The notes below the pieces were generated by a model. It did no database searches and was not told the DNA's origin. It was given only the letters and a program-made list of their open reading frames with translations. 64,000 bases of DNA, taken from Christensenella tenuis. Lineage in GTDB: Bacteria > Bacillota > Clostridia > Christensenellales > Christensenellaceae. The first letter of the stretch is position 1; each line of letters opens with the position of its first letter. The stretch lies in NCBI RefSeq assembly GCF_014287795.1, contig NZ_JACOON010000001.1:310001-374000 (forward strand), given 5' to 3'. Made by a program: the position numbers and the translations under genes. Shown one piece after another: positions 1 to 8,154 of the stretch.

Positions 1-308
1 GAACAAGGGCCGGCCATTACCGCAAAATGTCCGCCGCCAATCTTTTGCCCCAACACATCGACAACAGTATCGTCTGCATGGAATTTCCTGTTTGCTTTTT
101 TATAGGGCTCTGAAACACGGCGTACGTCTTCTACGATATCGCGTGCTTTCAAACTGTCGATATCAACAATGGAAGTATCGCCGACAAGGCCGATGATTGT
201 AGTGTTTTCGCCTTCGCTCAGGTGCGTTTTGAAATTTTGCTCCTCGAGAGAATGGAGCAATTCGCCAACTTTTTCTTTAGGAGTATTTTGCTTTACGATA
301 ATAATCAT
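1..308 (-). CDS. aroF: 3-deoxy-7-phosphoheptulonate (DAHP) synthase, second copy, 5' part only
   Basis: This is the first 102 codons of a leftward gene that runs off the left edge. The translation begins MIIIVKQNTPKEKVGELL, contains EPYKKANRKFH and reaches GGGHFAVMAGPC, the start of the DAHP synthase barrel (GPCS motif). It therefore has the same architecture as the gene at 878-1882: an N-terminal ferredoxin-like regulatory domain of about 70 residues, then the catalytic barrel that condenses PEP with erythrose 4-phosphate as the first step of the shikimate pathway. The ATG at 306-308 is preceded by a GAGGT ribosome site. The two paralogues are divergent and clearly different in sequence, so they may differ in feedback inhibition (inference). 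The 3' end cannot be judged. Confidence 0.9.
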   Translation of the reverse strand, partial: MIIIVKQNTPKEKVGELLHSLEEQNFKTHLSEGENTTIIGLVGDTSIVDIDSLKARDIVEDVRRVSEPYKKANRKFHADDTVVDVLGQKIGGGHFAVMAGPC

Positions 309-334
309 TGCTATGTTACCTCACATTCCACCAT

Positions 335-363
335 ATTATAAACGATTGGCAGAAAGAACGCAA
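335..363 (-). promoter_or_regulatory. Promoter for the leftward DAHP synthase
   Basis: Read on the minus strand there is a perfect -10 TATAAT (335-340) and a weak -35 TTGCGT (358-363), separated by 17 bases. It lies 26 bases upstream of the start codon of the leftward DAHP synthase. Confidence 0.55.
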
Positions 364-402
364 AAAGAATATTATGAACCAAATTTTACGAAAATCTAAC
401 GT

Positions 403-436
403 AAAAAAGAACTACGGCCGTAGCCGCAGTTCTTTT
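403..436 (-). terminator. Hairpin terminator between the divergent DAHP synthase genes
   Basis: AAAAGAACT (405-413) and CGGC (415-418) pair with GCCG (423-426) and AGTTCTTTT (428-436) around a CGTA loop. On the minus strand the stem is followed by a run of Ts, so it fits best as a leftward intrinsic terminator, although it is nearly symmetrical. It lies upstream of the promoter at 335-363, which is odd for a terminator between divergent genes. Confidence 0.6.
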
Positions 437-634
437 CGAAAATTATGGTACTGGAGGAACATTATATTGAAAAAAATCATTAACTCTATTTATAGATTAT
501 CACAAGAAAAAACACTTGTAAAGAGTTTTTTGTAATATTATCGTAATAAATTTATTGAAAAGTTTACAAACAGTTTTTGACGGAGGAAAAGGCGAAGTCT
601 TTATGATTTATGGGCTGCGTTTTTGAAAAAAAAC

Positions 635-663
635 TTGAATTGCGGAAATGTATCGCATATAAT
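635..663 (+). promoter_or_regulatory. Promoter of the aro operon leader
   Basis: TTGAAT (635-640), a 17-base spacer and a perfect TATAAT (658-663). Transcription would begin near 670, so the leader-peptide ribosome site (AAGGAG, 670-675) sits almost at the 5' end of the RNA. Confidence 0.7.
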
Positions 664-684
664 AAACGCAAGGAGTATAAAACA

Positions 685-762
685 ATGTTAGCAGTATCGA
701 CACGATTTTTTAGCATGTTTGGCTTTAACGGTTTTTACCGTTGGAGCTTGTTTGCATGTTGA
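685..762 (+). CDS. Phe-rich leader peptide of the aro operon
   Basis: A 25-codon frame with ATG at 685 and TGA at 760-762, preceded by AAGGAG nine bases upstream. It starts MLAVSTRFFSMFGFNGFYRW and ends SLFAC. Six of 25 residues are Phe, with one Tyr and one Trp. The stop codon lies three bases before the first arm of the antiterminator (766-780), so a ribosome that finishes translation would cover that arm, while a ribosome stalled at the Phe codons would leave it free. This is the classical geometry of amino-acid-dependent transcription attenuation, as in enteric pheA. The product itself probably has no other role (inference). Confidence 0.8.
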   Translation: MLAVSTRFFSMFGFNGFYRWSLFAC

Positions 763-842
763 TTTCTGTCGGTATACGCATTGAAACAGATAAGGTCGTA
801 GATGTTATGCTGTGAGTGCCGACAGGCGTTCGCAGCTTTTTT
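736..842 (+). promoter_or_regulatory. Transcription attenuator: antiterminator and terminator
   Basis: Terminator: GCTGTGAGTGCC (809-820) pairs with GGCGTTCGCAGC (825-836) over a GACA loop, a 12-bp stem followed by TTTTTTATTTT. Antiterminator: 766-780 pairs with 811-825 at 14 of 15 positions, counting G-T pairs, and removes the terminator's 5' arm. A weaker protector stem can form between 736-744, inside the Phe/Tyr/Trp codons, and 766-774. Together with the leader peptide this makes a full set of mutually exclusive structures controlling read-through into aroF. It replaces the T-box usual for amino acid genes in Firmicutes. Confidence 0.8.
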
Positions 843-877
843 ATTTTAATACTTTAACGAAGCGAGGAGCAAGAAAT

Positions 878-1882
878 ATGATTGTAGTTATGAAAAGCAG
901 CGCAACAAAAGAAGAGGTCCTTCGTGTCACCGATGCGCTTATCAAAAAAGGAATGCAGGTGCAGACAAATAAAGGCGTCGACTGTACGGTGCTTGGCGTT
1001 TTAGGAGATACCTATACGGTAGACAAGGAGCGCGTCGGAATGATGAACGGCGTTGACCGTGTTGTCTCGGTACAGGAGCCTTACAAAAAAGCAAACCGTA
1101 AGTTCCATCCCGAAGACAGCGTAGTGAATGTAAACGGCGTGCCAGTAGGGGGAGGCACGCTCACTGTGATGGCAGGTCCTTGCTCGGTCGAATCCTTTCC
1201 TCAATTGGAAGGAATAGCCGTGCAATGCAAAGCATCCGGCGCACAGATTTTGCGGGGGGGCGCTTTCAAACCCCGTACGTCTCCTTATGCTTTCCAAGGG
1301 CTTGGAGAACAGGGCCTGGATATCCTTGAGGAAGTCAGAAGAGAAACAGGCATGCCTATCGTAACGGAGATTATGGCGCCGCGATATGTTGAATTGTTTT
1401 CGGAAAAAGCGGATATTATCCAAATCGGCGCGCGGAATATGCAAAATTTCGACCTGCTGAAAGAAGTTGGACAGACTAAAAAACCGATTCTTTTAAAGCG
1501 AGGACTTTCCAGTACGATTGAGGAACTTTTAATGAGTGCGGAATATATCATGTCCGGCGGAAATGAAAATGTTATTCTGTGTGAACGCGGCATCCGGACG
1601 TTTGAAACCTATACGCGAAACACACTGGACATCAGCGCAATTCCTGCGATTAAGAAATTATCTCACCTTCCCGTTGTCGTTGATCCGAGCCATGCATCGG
1701 GATTGTCTTACATGGTGGAATCGCTTGCTTTGGCAGCGGTTGCCGCCGGTGCGGACGGTCTGCTGATTGAGGTACATAACGATCCCAAACACGCGTTGTG
1801 TGATGGAGCGCAATCCCTTACCCCGGAAGCGTTCGATGGGATTATGCATAAAATTAATGCTCTTAAAAGCATAATGTCCTGA
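878..1882 (+). CDS. aroF: 3-deoxy-7-phosphoheptulonate (DAHP) synthase
   Basis: A 334-residue enzyme that makes DAHP from PEP and erythrose 4-phosphate, the entry step of the shikimate pathway. Residues 1-70 form the ferredoxin-like N-terminal domain found in Thermotoga-type DAHP synthases, where it mediates inhibition by Phe or Tyr. The barrel starts around GPCSVES (100-106) and includes GGAFKPRTSPYAFQG and VVDPSHASG. I chose the ATG at 878 because GAGGAG lies at 864-869; an in-frame GTG at 812 lies inside the terminator hairpin and has no ribosome site. It is the first gene after the Phe attenuator and is followed with a TGATG overlap by aroB. It lacks a fused chorismate mutase. Confidence 0.95.
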   Translation: MIVVMKSSATKEEVLRVTDALIKKGMQVQTNKGVDCTVLGVLGDTYTVDKERVGMMNGVDRVVSVQEPYKKANRKFHPEDSVVNVNGVPVGGGTLTVMAGPCSVESFPQLEGIAVQCKASGAQILRGGAFKPRTSPYAFQGLGEQGLDILEEVRRETGMPIVTEIMAPRYVELFSEKADIIQIGARNMQNFDLLKEVGQTKKPILLKRGLSSTIEELLMSAEYIMSGGNENVILCERGIRTFETYTRNTLDISAIPAIKKLSHLPVVVDPSHASGLSYMVESLALAAVAAGADGLLIEVHNDPKHALCDGAQSLTPEAFDGIMHKINALKSIMS

Positions 1883-2913
1883 TGGTGAAGCAAATGAGAA
1901 ATGTTTTTGTAGATGCAGATAATGGAAAATATGATATAGTAATAGGAAACGGCATTCTTTCAGATGAACCTCTGCAGGGTTATACGGATTATGCGATTGT
2001 TACGGACGATGTAGTTTATCCTCTTTTGGGAAAATATTTTCCCGGAGCAAAATGGATCGTACTTCCCTCCGGGGAAGTATCGAAAAATATGCAAAATCTG
2101 GAAATGATTTATCAGAAACTGATGGAATACGAAATCGACCGGAAGGGTGCTGTGGCAGCATTGGGAGGTGGCGTTATCGGTGATATCACCGGTTTTGCAG
2201 CGGCAACCTTTAAACGGGGAATTGCATTCATCCAATATCCGACGACTCTTTTGGCTCAGGTTGACAGTTCGGTTGGCGGAAAGGTCGCAGTAAATCTTCC
2301 GGGCGGAAAAAATATGGTTGGCGCGTTTTATCAGCCAGCCGCCGTGGTTGCGGATACAAAAACGCTGGAGACGCTTGATGCGCGCCAGTATGCCGCCGGG
2401 ATGGCGGAAATTATCAAGTACGCATATATTTACGATGAAAAGCTATATGAAGTATTGATGGAAGGCGGCGCTGAAATTGAAGAGATTGTCGGGCGATGCT
2501 GTGAGATCAAAGCAGATTATGTGAAGCAGGATCCCTATGATACAGGTATACGCATGCAGCTTAATTATGGACATACAATCGGGCATGCAATCGAAACGAC
2601 CGCTGGTTATGGGACGCTTCTTCATGGAGAGGCGGTTGCCATAGGAATGGTATATGCAGCGAAACTGGGGGAAGCGCTTGGTGTTTCTCCAAAAGGGCTT
2701 GCGGAAAATACGCAAATATTACTCAAAAAGTATCACTTGCCAGTTTCTGCGGAACCAGGTATTCTGGAGGAAGCACTTGGAATTCTTCTGGCTGATAAAA
2801 AGGCAGAAGGCAGTTTGATCCATTTTGTTTTAATCGATCAGATCGGCCATGCCGTTACTCAAAAGCTGGAAGCGCAGGAAATTCAAAAAATAATAAAGGA
2901 ATTGTATTTATGA
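1882..2913 (+). CDS. aroB: 3-dehydroquinate synthase
   Basis: A 343-residue NAD- and metal-dependent enzyme converting DAHP to 3-dehydroquinate. The core reads GGGVIGDITGFAAATFKRG followed by PTTLLAQVDSSVGGK and NLPGGKNMVGAFYQP, all family signatures. The metal-binding histidines appear in NYGHTIGHAIE and LLHGEAVAIGM. The length is normal. The start overlaps the aroF stop and the end overlaps aroA by four bases (ATGA), so the genes should be translationally coupled. An alternative start is the internal ATG at 1894. Confidence 0.96.
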   Translation: MVKQMRNVFVDADNGKYDIVIGNGILSDEPLQGYTDYAIVTDDVVYPLLGKYFPGAKWIVLPSGEVSKNMQNLEMIYQKLMEYEIDRKGAVAALGGGVIGDITGFAAATFKRGIAFIQYPTTLLAQVDSSVGGKVAVNLPGGKNMVGAFYQPAAVVADTKTLETLDARQYAAGMAEIIKYAYIYDEKLYEVLMEGGAEIEEIVGRCCEIKADYVKQDPYDTGIRMQLNYGHTIGHAIETTAGYGTLLHGEAVAIGMVYAAKLGEALGVSPKGLAENTQILLKKYHLPVSAEPGILEEALGILLADKKAEGSLIHFVLIDQIGHAVTQKLEAQEIQKIIKELYL

Positions 2914-4154
2914 AAAAAGTAGCTCCCTCGAATATCCAAGGAAGCATTAAAGCTATCCCATCCAAAAGTGTATCGCACCGGGCTCTGATTTGTGCGGCGT
3001 TGGCCAAAGGAGATTCGGTTCTGGAAAATATGGCTTTTTCCGAAGATATATCGGCAACAGCGAATGCACTTCGGGATCTTGGACTATGTGAATATGAACT
3101 TCATGACAATGTGTGTATTGTGCACGGAGGCCTTCACAGGGAAGGCAAAGAAGAGATTGATTGTGGAGAATCAGGTTCCACCCTGCGCTTTTTGGTTCCA
3201 CTTGCTCTTGATGGGAAAAAACGTACGTTTAAGGGCCATGGACGCTTAATGAAACGTCCCCAGGGGGCATATGACCGTATTTTCCTCAGAAATAATGTGG
3301 AAGCGGTGAAAACAGAAAATTCTATTACAATATGCGGAACGCTTGACAGCGGCGAATATGCGATGCCAGGGGATATTTCATCGCAGTTTGTATCGGGAAT
3401 GCTCTATGCGCTGCCTCTGCTGATGGATGATTCAGGGATTCACCTGACGACAAAAATTGAATCCCGGCCTTATATTGATCTCACGCGGAATGTACAGGCA
3501 ATGTTTGGGGTAACAAGCCGTTGGCGCGGACATATCATCGACGTATCGGGAAGGCAAGGATATAGGCCGCATGATATGACAATCGAAGGCGATTATTCAC
3601 ACGCCGCCTTTTTTGCCGTTGCAGCAGCCTTGAGCGGAGAAGTTTTACTGCAGGGATTGAAGGAGAATTCGGAACAGGGCGATAAAGAGATCTTGGGAAT
3701 CCTGCAATGCATGGGAGCGGAAGTTGAGCACCGGGAGGACGGTATTTTTGTCAGGAAAAAGATGCTCAAACCCATTGAAATCGATGTAAGTCAGATACCG
3801 GATCTCGTACCGGTGCTTGCTGTGCTTGGCTGTGCCGTGGAAGGGAAAATGCGAATTTATAACGCCGGACGGCTGCGCTATAAAGAGAGTGACCGCCTGC
3901 ATGCAATGGCCCATGAACTTGAAAAAATTGGTGCGGATATTACGGAATACGAAGATAGCCTTGTTATCAATGGAACCGGCATGTTGGATGGTGGTGAGGT
4001 TGAAAGCCATTCCGATCACCGGATTGCAATGGCGCTTACCGTTGCTTCGTGCATCGCAAAGAATGCAATTACGATACATGACCCTATGGTCGTAAAGAAA
4101 TCTGCTCCAAATTTCTATGAAGAATTTGCAAGTCTGGGAGGAATTGTGGAATGA
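2910..4154 (+). CDS. aroA: 3-phosphoshikimate 1-carboxyvinyltransferase (EPSP synthase)
   Basis: A 414-residue enzyme joining PEP to shikimate 3-phosphate. It shows the substrate motif PSKSVSHRAL near the N-terminus, GESGSTLRFLVPLAL for the first domain, LMKRPQGAYDRI, and the C-terminal LRYKESDRLHAMA and SDHRIAMAL motifs with the catalytic Asp/Glu/Lys/Arg set. The sequence has GESGSTLR where class I enzymes have NAGTA, so it looks like a class II type (inference). It overlaps aroB and aroC by four bases each. Confidence 0.96.
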   Translation: MKKVAPSNIQGSIKAIPSKSVSHRALICAALAKGDSVLENMAFSEDISATANALRDLGLCEYELHDNVCIVHGGLHREGKEEIDCGESGSTLRFLVPLALDGKKRTFKGHGRLMKRPQGAYDRIFLRNNVEAVKTENSITICGTLDSGEYAMPGDISSQFVSGMLYALPLLMDDSGIHLTTKIESRPYIDLTRNVQAMFGVTSRWRGHIIDVSGRQGYRPHDMTIEGDYSHAAFFAVAAALSGEVLLQGLKENSEQGDKEILGILQCMGAEVEHREDGIFVRKKMLKPIEIDVSQIPDLVPVLAVLGCAVEGKMRIYNAGRLRYKESDRLHAMAHELEKIGADITEYEDSLVINGTGMLDGGEVESHSDHRIAMALTVASCIAKNAITIHDPMVVKKSAPNFYEEFASLGGIVE

Positions 4155-5227
4155 GTGCAACATTTGGGAATCGTTTGAAGGTTACTCTTTTCGGGGAATC
4201 CCATTCTGCCGCGATTGGAATTGTGATTGACGGACTTCCAGCGGGCATGGAAATTAATGAGGAAAAAATCAAGCAGGCGATGAGACGACGTGCGCCTAAT
4301 GCTTCTATTGCTTCCACCAAACGTAAAGAACCCGATATTCCAGAAATTGTGAGCGGCTACTTCAAGGGAAAGGCAACGGGAACGCCTCTTGCGGCGTTTA
4401 TTCGTAATCAGGATACACGTTCACGGGATTATGAAAAAACCGCTGCATTGCTTCGCCCGGGCCATGCGGACTATACTGGATTTATGAAATATCATGGCGC
4501 AAATGATTATAGGGGAGGAGGGCATTTTTCCGGAAGGTTGACGGCACCTTTGGTTTTTGCGGGCAGCATCGCACGTCAGCTGCTCGAACGGGAAGGGGTT
4601 CGGATAGCGGCCCGCATTCAAAGCATTGCAGAAATTACCGATGAAGGGTCTTATTCATTCAGCCAACTGGAAGAAGCGGAAATAAAAGAGTTCGCAGCGG
4701 TTGACTCTGGAGCGGCTGAGAAAATGCAGGAGAAAATTTTCGAGGCGCACAGCAATGGAGATTCCGTAGGCGGGATCATAGAGTGCGTAGTGGATGGCCT
4801 TCCGGTAGGCTTGGGAGAGCCTTTTTTTGGCAGTGTGGAAAGCAGGCTTGCACATATGATGTTCTCCGTTCCGGCGATTAAGGGAATTGAGTTCGGAAAA
4901 GGATTTGAGCTGACGACAATGCAGGGAAGCGAAGCGAATGATTCTCCCGTTTTACAGGATGGAAAAGTGTCATTTGAGACGAATTATAACGGTGGAATTG
5001 GCGGCGGCATTACAAACGGTATGCCCGTTGTCTTCCGCGTCGCTATTCGCCCTACGCCTTCCATAGCAAAGGAACAAAAGACAGTTGACATCAAAGCGAT
5101 GAAGGAAGCTGCACTCCGGATTCATGGACGACATGATTCCTGTATTGTGCCGCGTGCCGTGGAGGTTGTCAAATGTGCGGCGGCGCTTGTGATGGCGGAT
5201 CTATGGTTGGAGGTATACAATGGCTGA
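4151..5227 (+). CDS. aroC: Chorismate synthase
   Basis: A 358-residue FMN-dependent enzyme that eliminates phosphate from EPSP to give chorismate. The N-terminus TFGNRLKVTLFGESHSAAIG carries the first family signature; RRRAPN, LLRPGHADYTG, GGGHFSGRLTAP and RPTPSI follow. It overlaps pheA by eight bases at its end, consistent with a single polycistronic message under the Phe attenuator. Confidence 0.96.
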   Translation: MSATFGNRLKVTLFGESHSAAIGIVIDGLPAGMEINEEKIKQAMRRRAPNASIASTKRKEPDIPEIVSGYFKGKATGTPLAAFIRNQDTRSRDYEKTAALLRPGHADYTGFMKYHGANDYRGGGHFSGRLTAPLVFAGSIARQLLEREGVRIAARIQSIAEITDEGSYSFSQLEEAEIKEFAAVDSGAAEKMQEKIFEAHSNGDSVGGIIECVVDGLPVGLGEPFFGSVESRLAHMMFSVPAIKGIEFGKGFELTTMQGSEANDSPVLQDGKVSFETNYNGGIGGGITNGMPVVFRVAIRPTPSIAKEQKTVDIKAMKEAALRIHGRHDSCIVPRAVEVVKCAAALVMADLWLEVYNG

Positions 5228-6341
5228 TTTGGAAGCATTGCGCAGGGAGATCGATGCGGTAGACGAGGAGATCGTCCGGGCCTTCGAAACAAGAATTCAA
5301 ATTGCGGAAGAAGTCGCAAGATGCAAAATAGAAAAAGGGCTGCCGGTGCTTGACCGGAAACGGGAGGCGGAATTGCTGAAAAAGCGGGAAGAAATGCTTT
5401 CCAACCAAGAACTTTCCAGCGATATCGACCGGGTTTTCGAATTGCTGATGAGCCTTAGCCGGGCGCACCAGCGCCGGCTGGTAAGGGAAGAAAGAAGGCC
5501 CACGCAGAAAGGTATCGGCGAGGTGTGTAAAGTGGGATATTCCGGCATTCGCGGTGCTTATGCAGATATGGCGCAGGATCAGTATTTTCACAGTCAGGCT
5601 CAGGCGGTCAGTTACGGTGGATTTGAAGAGGTTTTTGCGGCGGTTGAAGCAGGCGAAGTTGCCTTTGGTGTCGTTCCCATTGAAAATTCATATGCGGGAA
5701 GCGTCTTGCAGGTATATGATCTTTTGGATCAATACGAGGTTTTCATTGCCGGGGAACAGCTCATTCATATCGATCATGCGTTACTCGGTGTTCCAGGAGC
5801 GACTCTTTCCGATATCCGGGAAGTTTATTCACACGACCAAGGACTCCTGCAATGCTCGGATTTTTTAGACAATTATCCGCAGTGGAGAAGGGTTCCCTAC
5901 TATAATACCGCTGCCAGCGCGGAATATGTAGCAGGCGCCGGTGATCCGTCCAAAGCGGCGATTGCCAGTGAATATGCGGGAAATATTTACGGATTGGAAC
6001 TATTGAAGGGTACGGTCAACACCAGCGGGGAGAATAGCACACGTTTTATTGTGATTGGACCGATAAAAAATACTGATGAAAATGCAGACAAAGCAAGTCT
6101 TAGCTTTGTATTGGAGCATAAACCCGGAGCGCTTGCGCATATCCTGAACGTTTTTTCCAGACGTGAGCTTAATATGGTAAAGCTGGAATCCAGACCGTTG
6201 CAGCATCGCAATTTCGAATACCGTTTTTATGTTGACTTTGTCGGCTTTAGAATCGGGGCGCATATTGAAAAGGCAATTTTGGAAATCGAGCCCTATTGCA
6301 CGCAGATGAAATTATTGGGAATTTATAGGAATGGGTGTTGA
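5220..6341 (+). CDS. pheA: Bifunctional chorismate mutase/prephenate dehydratase (P-protein)
   Basis: A 373-residue fusion. Residues 1-85 form an AroQ-type helical chorismate mutase (LEALRREIDAVDEEIVRAF, then RKREAELL). From about 103 the prephenate dehydratase begins (VGYSGIRGAYADMAQ), with GVVPIENSYAGSV, and NTSGENSTRFIVIG at its end. The last 80 residues are an ACT domain (EHKPGALAHILNVFSRRELN, ESRP), the Phe-binding feedback module. Together these turn chorismate into phenylpyruvate. Its presence explains why the leader upstream senses Phe: the end product controls both enzyme activity through ACT and transcription through the attenuator (inference). Confidence 0.96.
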   Translation: MADLEALRREIDAVDEEIVRAFETRIQIAEEVARCKIEKGLPVLDRKREAELLKKREEMLSNQELSSDIDRVFELLMSLSRAHQRRLVREERRPTQKGIGEVCKVGYSGIRGAYADMAQDQYFHSQAQAVSYGGFEEVFAAVEAGEVAFGVVPIENSYAGSVLQVYDLLDQYEVFIAGEQLIHIDHALLGVPGATLSDIREVYSHDQGLLQCSDFLDNYPQWRRVPYYNTAASAEYVAGAGDPSKAAIASEYAGNIYGLELLKGTVNTSGENSTRFIVIGPIKNTDENADKASLSFVLEHKPGALAHILNVFSRRELNMVKLESRPLQHRNFEYRFYVDFVGFRIGAHIEKAILEIEPYCTQMKLLGIYRNGC

Positions 6342-6342
6342 T

Positions 6343-6843
6343 ATGGGCCATATCTTTTTGACGGGAATGATGGGATGTGGAAAATCCTCGGTGGGAAAGA
6401 GTCTTGCCTACAAGCTTGATTTACCCTTTATAGATCTCGATGCAAGGATTGAAGAAAGGCAGAAAAAAGCGATTAATGATATCTTTGCAGAAAGCGGGGA
6501 GACGTTTTTCAGGGAGATTGAAAGCGCTGAACTTAAAAATGCCGCCCGCCATGAACCGGATTCCGTAATTTCCTGCGGCGGGGGGATTGTGCTTTCGGAG
6601 CAAAATGTCCGCATTATGCGTGAAACGGGAAACGTGATATGGGTATACAGGGATATCGACAGCATTATAGACACCGTAGATATCCAAAAACGTCCTTTGC
6701 TGAAAGAGGGCGCGGAACGTGTGCGCAAAATATTTGAGGAACGCAGAGAACGCTATGAGGGGTCCTGCCATTTTAAAATCAACAACGATGATACGATCGA
6801 CAGGGCGGCGGAACGGATTATCTCTGTCTTAAAATGCGGATGA
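6343..6843 (+). CDS. aroK: Shikimate kinase
   Basis: A 166-residue P-loop kinase phosphorylating shikimate at the 3-position. The Walker A is GMMGCGKSSVGKSLA near the N-terminus, followed by FIDLDARIEE (shikimate-binding Asp), FREIES and ISCGGGIVLSEQN, then the lid region KRPLLKEG. I prefer the ATG at 6343, just after the pheA stop; the ATG at 6331 has no room for a ribosome site. The last 26 bases overlap the convergent aroE gene. Confidence 0.95.
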   Translation: MGHIFLTGMMGCGKSSVGKSLAYKLDLPFIDLDARIEERQKKAINDIFAESGETFFREIESAELKNAARHEPDSVISCGGGIVLSEQNVRIMRETGNVIWVYRDIDSIIDTVDIQKRPLLKEGAERVRKIFEERRERYEGSCHFKINNDDTIDRAAERIISVLKCG

Positions 6844-7648
6844 TCTCTGCGGCGACTGCGTTATAATCATTCTGATCCGGTAAAATCCGGAACCATTTTT
6901 CAAAAGAAAAGAAGGCCTGCCAGATTAACATTCCGAGGCCATTCATCGTTTTGAGGCCATTCCTGCCCGCGTATTTGAGAAACAAAGTTTGCTCAGGCGA
7001 ATAGATTAGGTCGCATACGGTTGCATGGGAGGGCAGCAGCTTGAGAAACGAGAGATCTTCAAAGTCATACCCTGTACCATTCATGCCAAGGGGGGTCGTA
7101 TTAATCAACAGGTCGCAGTTTCTAAGATGTTGACTGATATCGGTAAGGCTGCCATGCGCCGCATTGATCTGCTGCGCTATTTTTTTTGCTTTTTGCGGCG
7201 TGCGGTTGACAATCGCAATACTCCGGGCGCCGTTTTCCACGGCATCGCATGCCAACAGTTTTGTAACGGTTCCCGCCCCAATAAATACAATGTTTGCCCC
7301 GGTATAATCCGCTCCAATATTACGCAACGCGGTGAGAAACCCCTGTGCGTCAGTGGAATAGCCATACAGGCCGTCCGGCCGGACAACGATCGTGTTGGCT
7401 CCCTCCTGCGCTTCGGCGGATATATGGCATAAATAGGGTAGAATCTCCTGCTTGAGCGGCATCGTGACATTAAAACCTGAAATATGCCGCTCCGGAAGGG
7501 CGGCAATAAAATTTTTGAGTGTATCAGTTTCCACGAGCTCTTTTCCATAAGCGCAATTCAGTCCGTACCGCGCATAAAGCGTGTTATGGATAACAGGGGA
7601 TAAACTATGGGCAATGGGGGAGCCGATGACGCAATAATTTTTCAGCAT
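6818..7648 (-). CDS. aroE: Shikimate dehydrogenase
   Basis: A 276-residue NADP(H)-dependent enzyme reducing 3-dehydroshikimate. It shows the N-terminal shikimate site (GSPIAHSLSPVIHN), the catalytic Lys motif NVTMPLKQEILPYL, the Asp in YSTDAQGF, and the nucleotide-binding loop FIGAGTVTKLLA, which departs from the usual GAGGA pattern. An AAAGGAG lies upstream on its strand with a rather long gap to the ATG. It is the only gene of the block on the minus strand and ends inside aroK, so transcription of the two is convergent. It sits outside the control of the Phe attenuator. Confidence 0.95.
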   Translation of the reverse strand: MLKNYCVIGSPIAHSLSPVIHNTLYARYGLNCAYGKELVETDTLKNFIAALPERHISGFNVTMPLKQEILPYLCHISAEAQEGANTIVVRPDGLYGYSTDAQGFLTALRNIGADYTGANIVFIGAGTVTKLLACDAVENGARSIAIVNRTPQKAKKIAQQINAAHGSLTDISQHLRNCDLLINTTPLGMNGTGYDFEDLSFLKLLPSHATVCDLIYSPEQTLFLKYAGRNGLKTMNGLGMLIWQAFFSFEKWFRILPDQNDYNAVAAEIIRILRQR

Positions 7649-7719
7649 ACGAATGGAAAAACTCCTTTATAATATGATACAATCAAGTATAACATATTTA
7701 GATTATTTTGGAGAAAGCA

Positions 7720-8154
7720 ATGAAAAAAATTTTAGTGATGAACGGTCCCAACCTTAACATGCTCGGTATAAGGGAAAAGGGAGTATACGGCGTAAAAACA
7801 CTGGACGAAATAAACGATTTTATCTGCGGGCAGGCGGAGGGGTTGGATGTGGAGCTCGAATTTTTCCAATCCAACCATGAAGGTGCGCTGATTGATAAGC
7901 TACATGATGCTTATGGAAGAAAAGACGGCGTCATCCTCAATGCGGGAGCCTATACGCATTACAGCTATGCGATACGCGACGCGATCTCTTCCATCAGTAT
8001 TCCCTGCGTGGAAGTACATCTTTCAGATATTCATGCACGTGAAGAATTCCGACATGTTTCTGTGATTGCGGATGTGTGTATCGCCCAGATTTGTGGAAAA
8101 GGAGAGCAGGGATATATTGAAGCGCTGAAAATACTGTTGGAGGAAAAACAATGA
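7720..8154 (+). CDS. aroQ: 3-dehydroquinate dehydratase, type II
   Basis: A 144-residue enzyme making 3-dehydroshikimate by the type II (dodecameric) route. Motifs are MNGPNLNMLGIREKGVYG with the catalytic Tyr, FFQSNHEGALIDKL, ILNAGAYTHYSYAIRDA and EVHLSDIHAREEFRHVSVI with the conserved His. I chose the ATG at 7720 because GGAGAAAG lies directly upstream; the in-frame TTG at 7708 overlaps that site. It is divergent from aroE and overlaps the next gene by four bases. Confidence 0.95.
   Translation: MKKILVMNGPNLNMLGIREKGVYGVKTLDEINDFICGQAEGLDVELEFFQSNHEGALIDKLHDAYGRKDGVILNAGAYTHYSYAIRDAISSISIPCVEVHLSDIHAREEFRHVSVIADVCIAQICGKGEQGYIEALKILLEEKQ

Larger units (their letters stand above)
309..684. 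other. Divergent intergenic region before the aro operon leader
   Basis: Besides the promoters and hairpin listed separately, this AT-rich stretch holds two very short open frames of doubtful meaning. One, leftward at 480-412, has 22 codons with four Phe and one Tyr and ends inside the 405-436 hairpin. The other, rightward at 467-535, has 22 codons beginning TTG with a GGAGG nine bases upstream, reading MKKIINSIYRLSQEKTL and four more residues. A weak hairpin (482-527, AACTCT/AGAGTT with an inner ACAAG/CTTGT) followed by Ts overlaps its end. No T-box motif was found. Confidence 0.35.

Noticed and set aside
309..877. T-box riboswitch before the aro operon
   Set aside because: No AGGGTGGNACCGCG box or stem I specifier could be found; the leader-peptide attenuator explains the region better.
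812..877. GTG at 812 as the start of aroF
   Set aside because: It lies inside the terminator hairpin, has no ribosome site, and adds 22 residues not found in the family.
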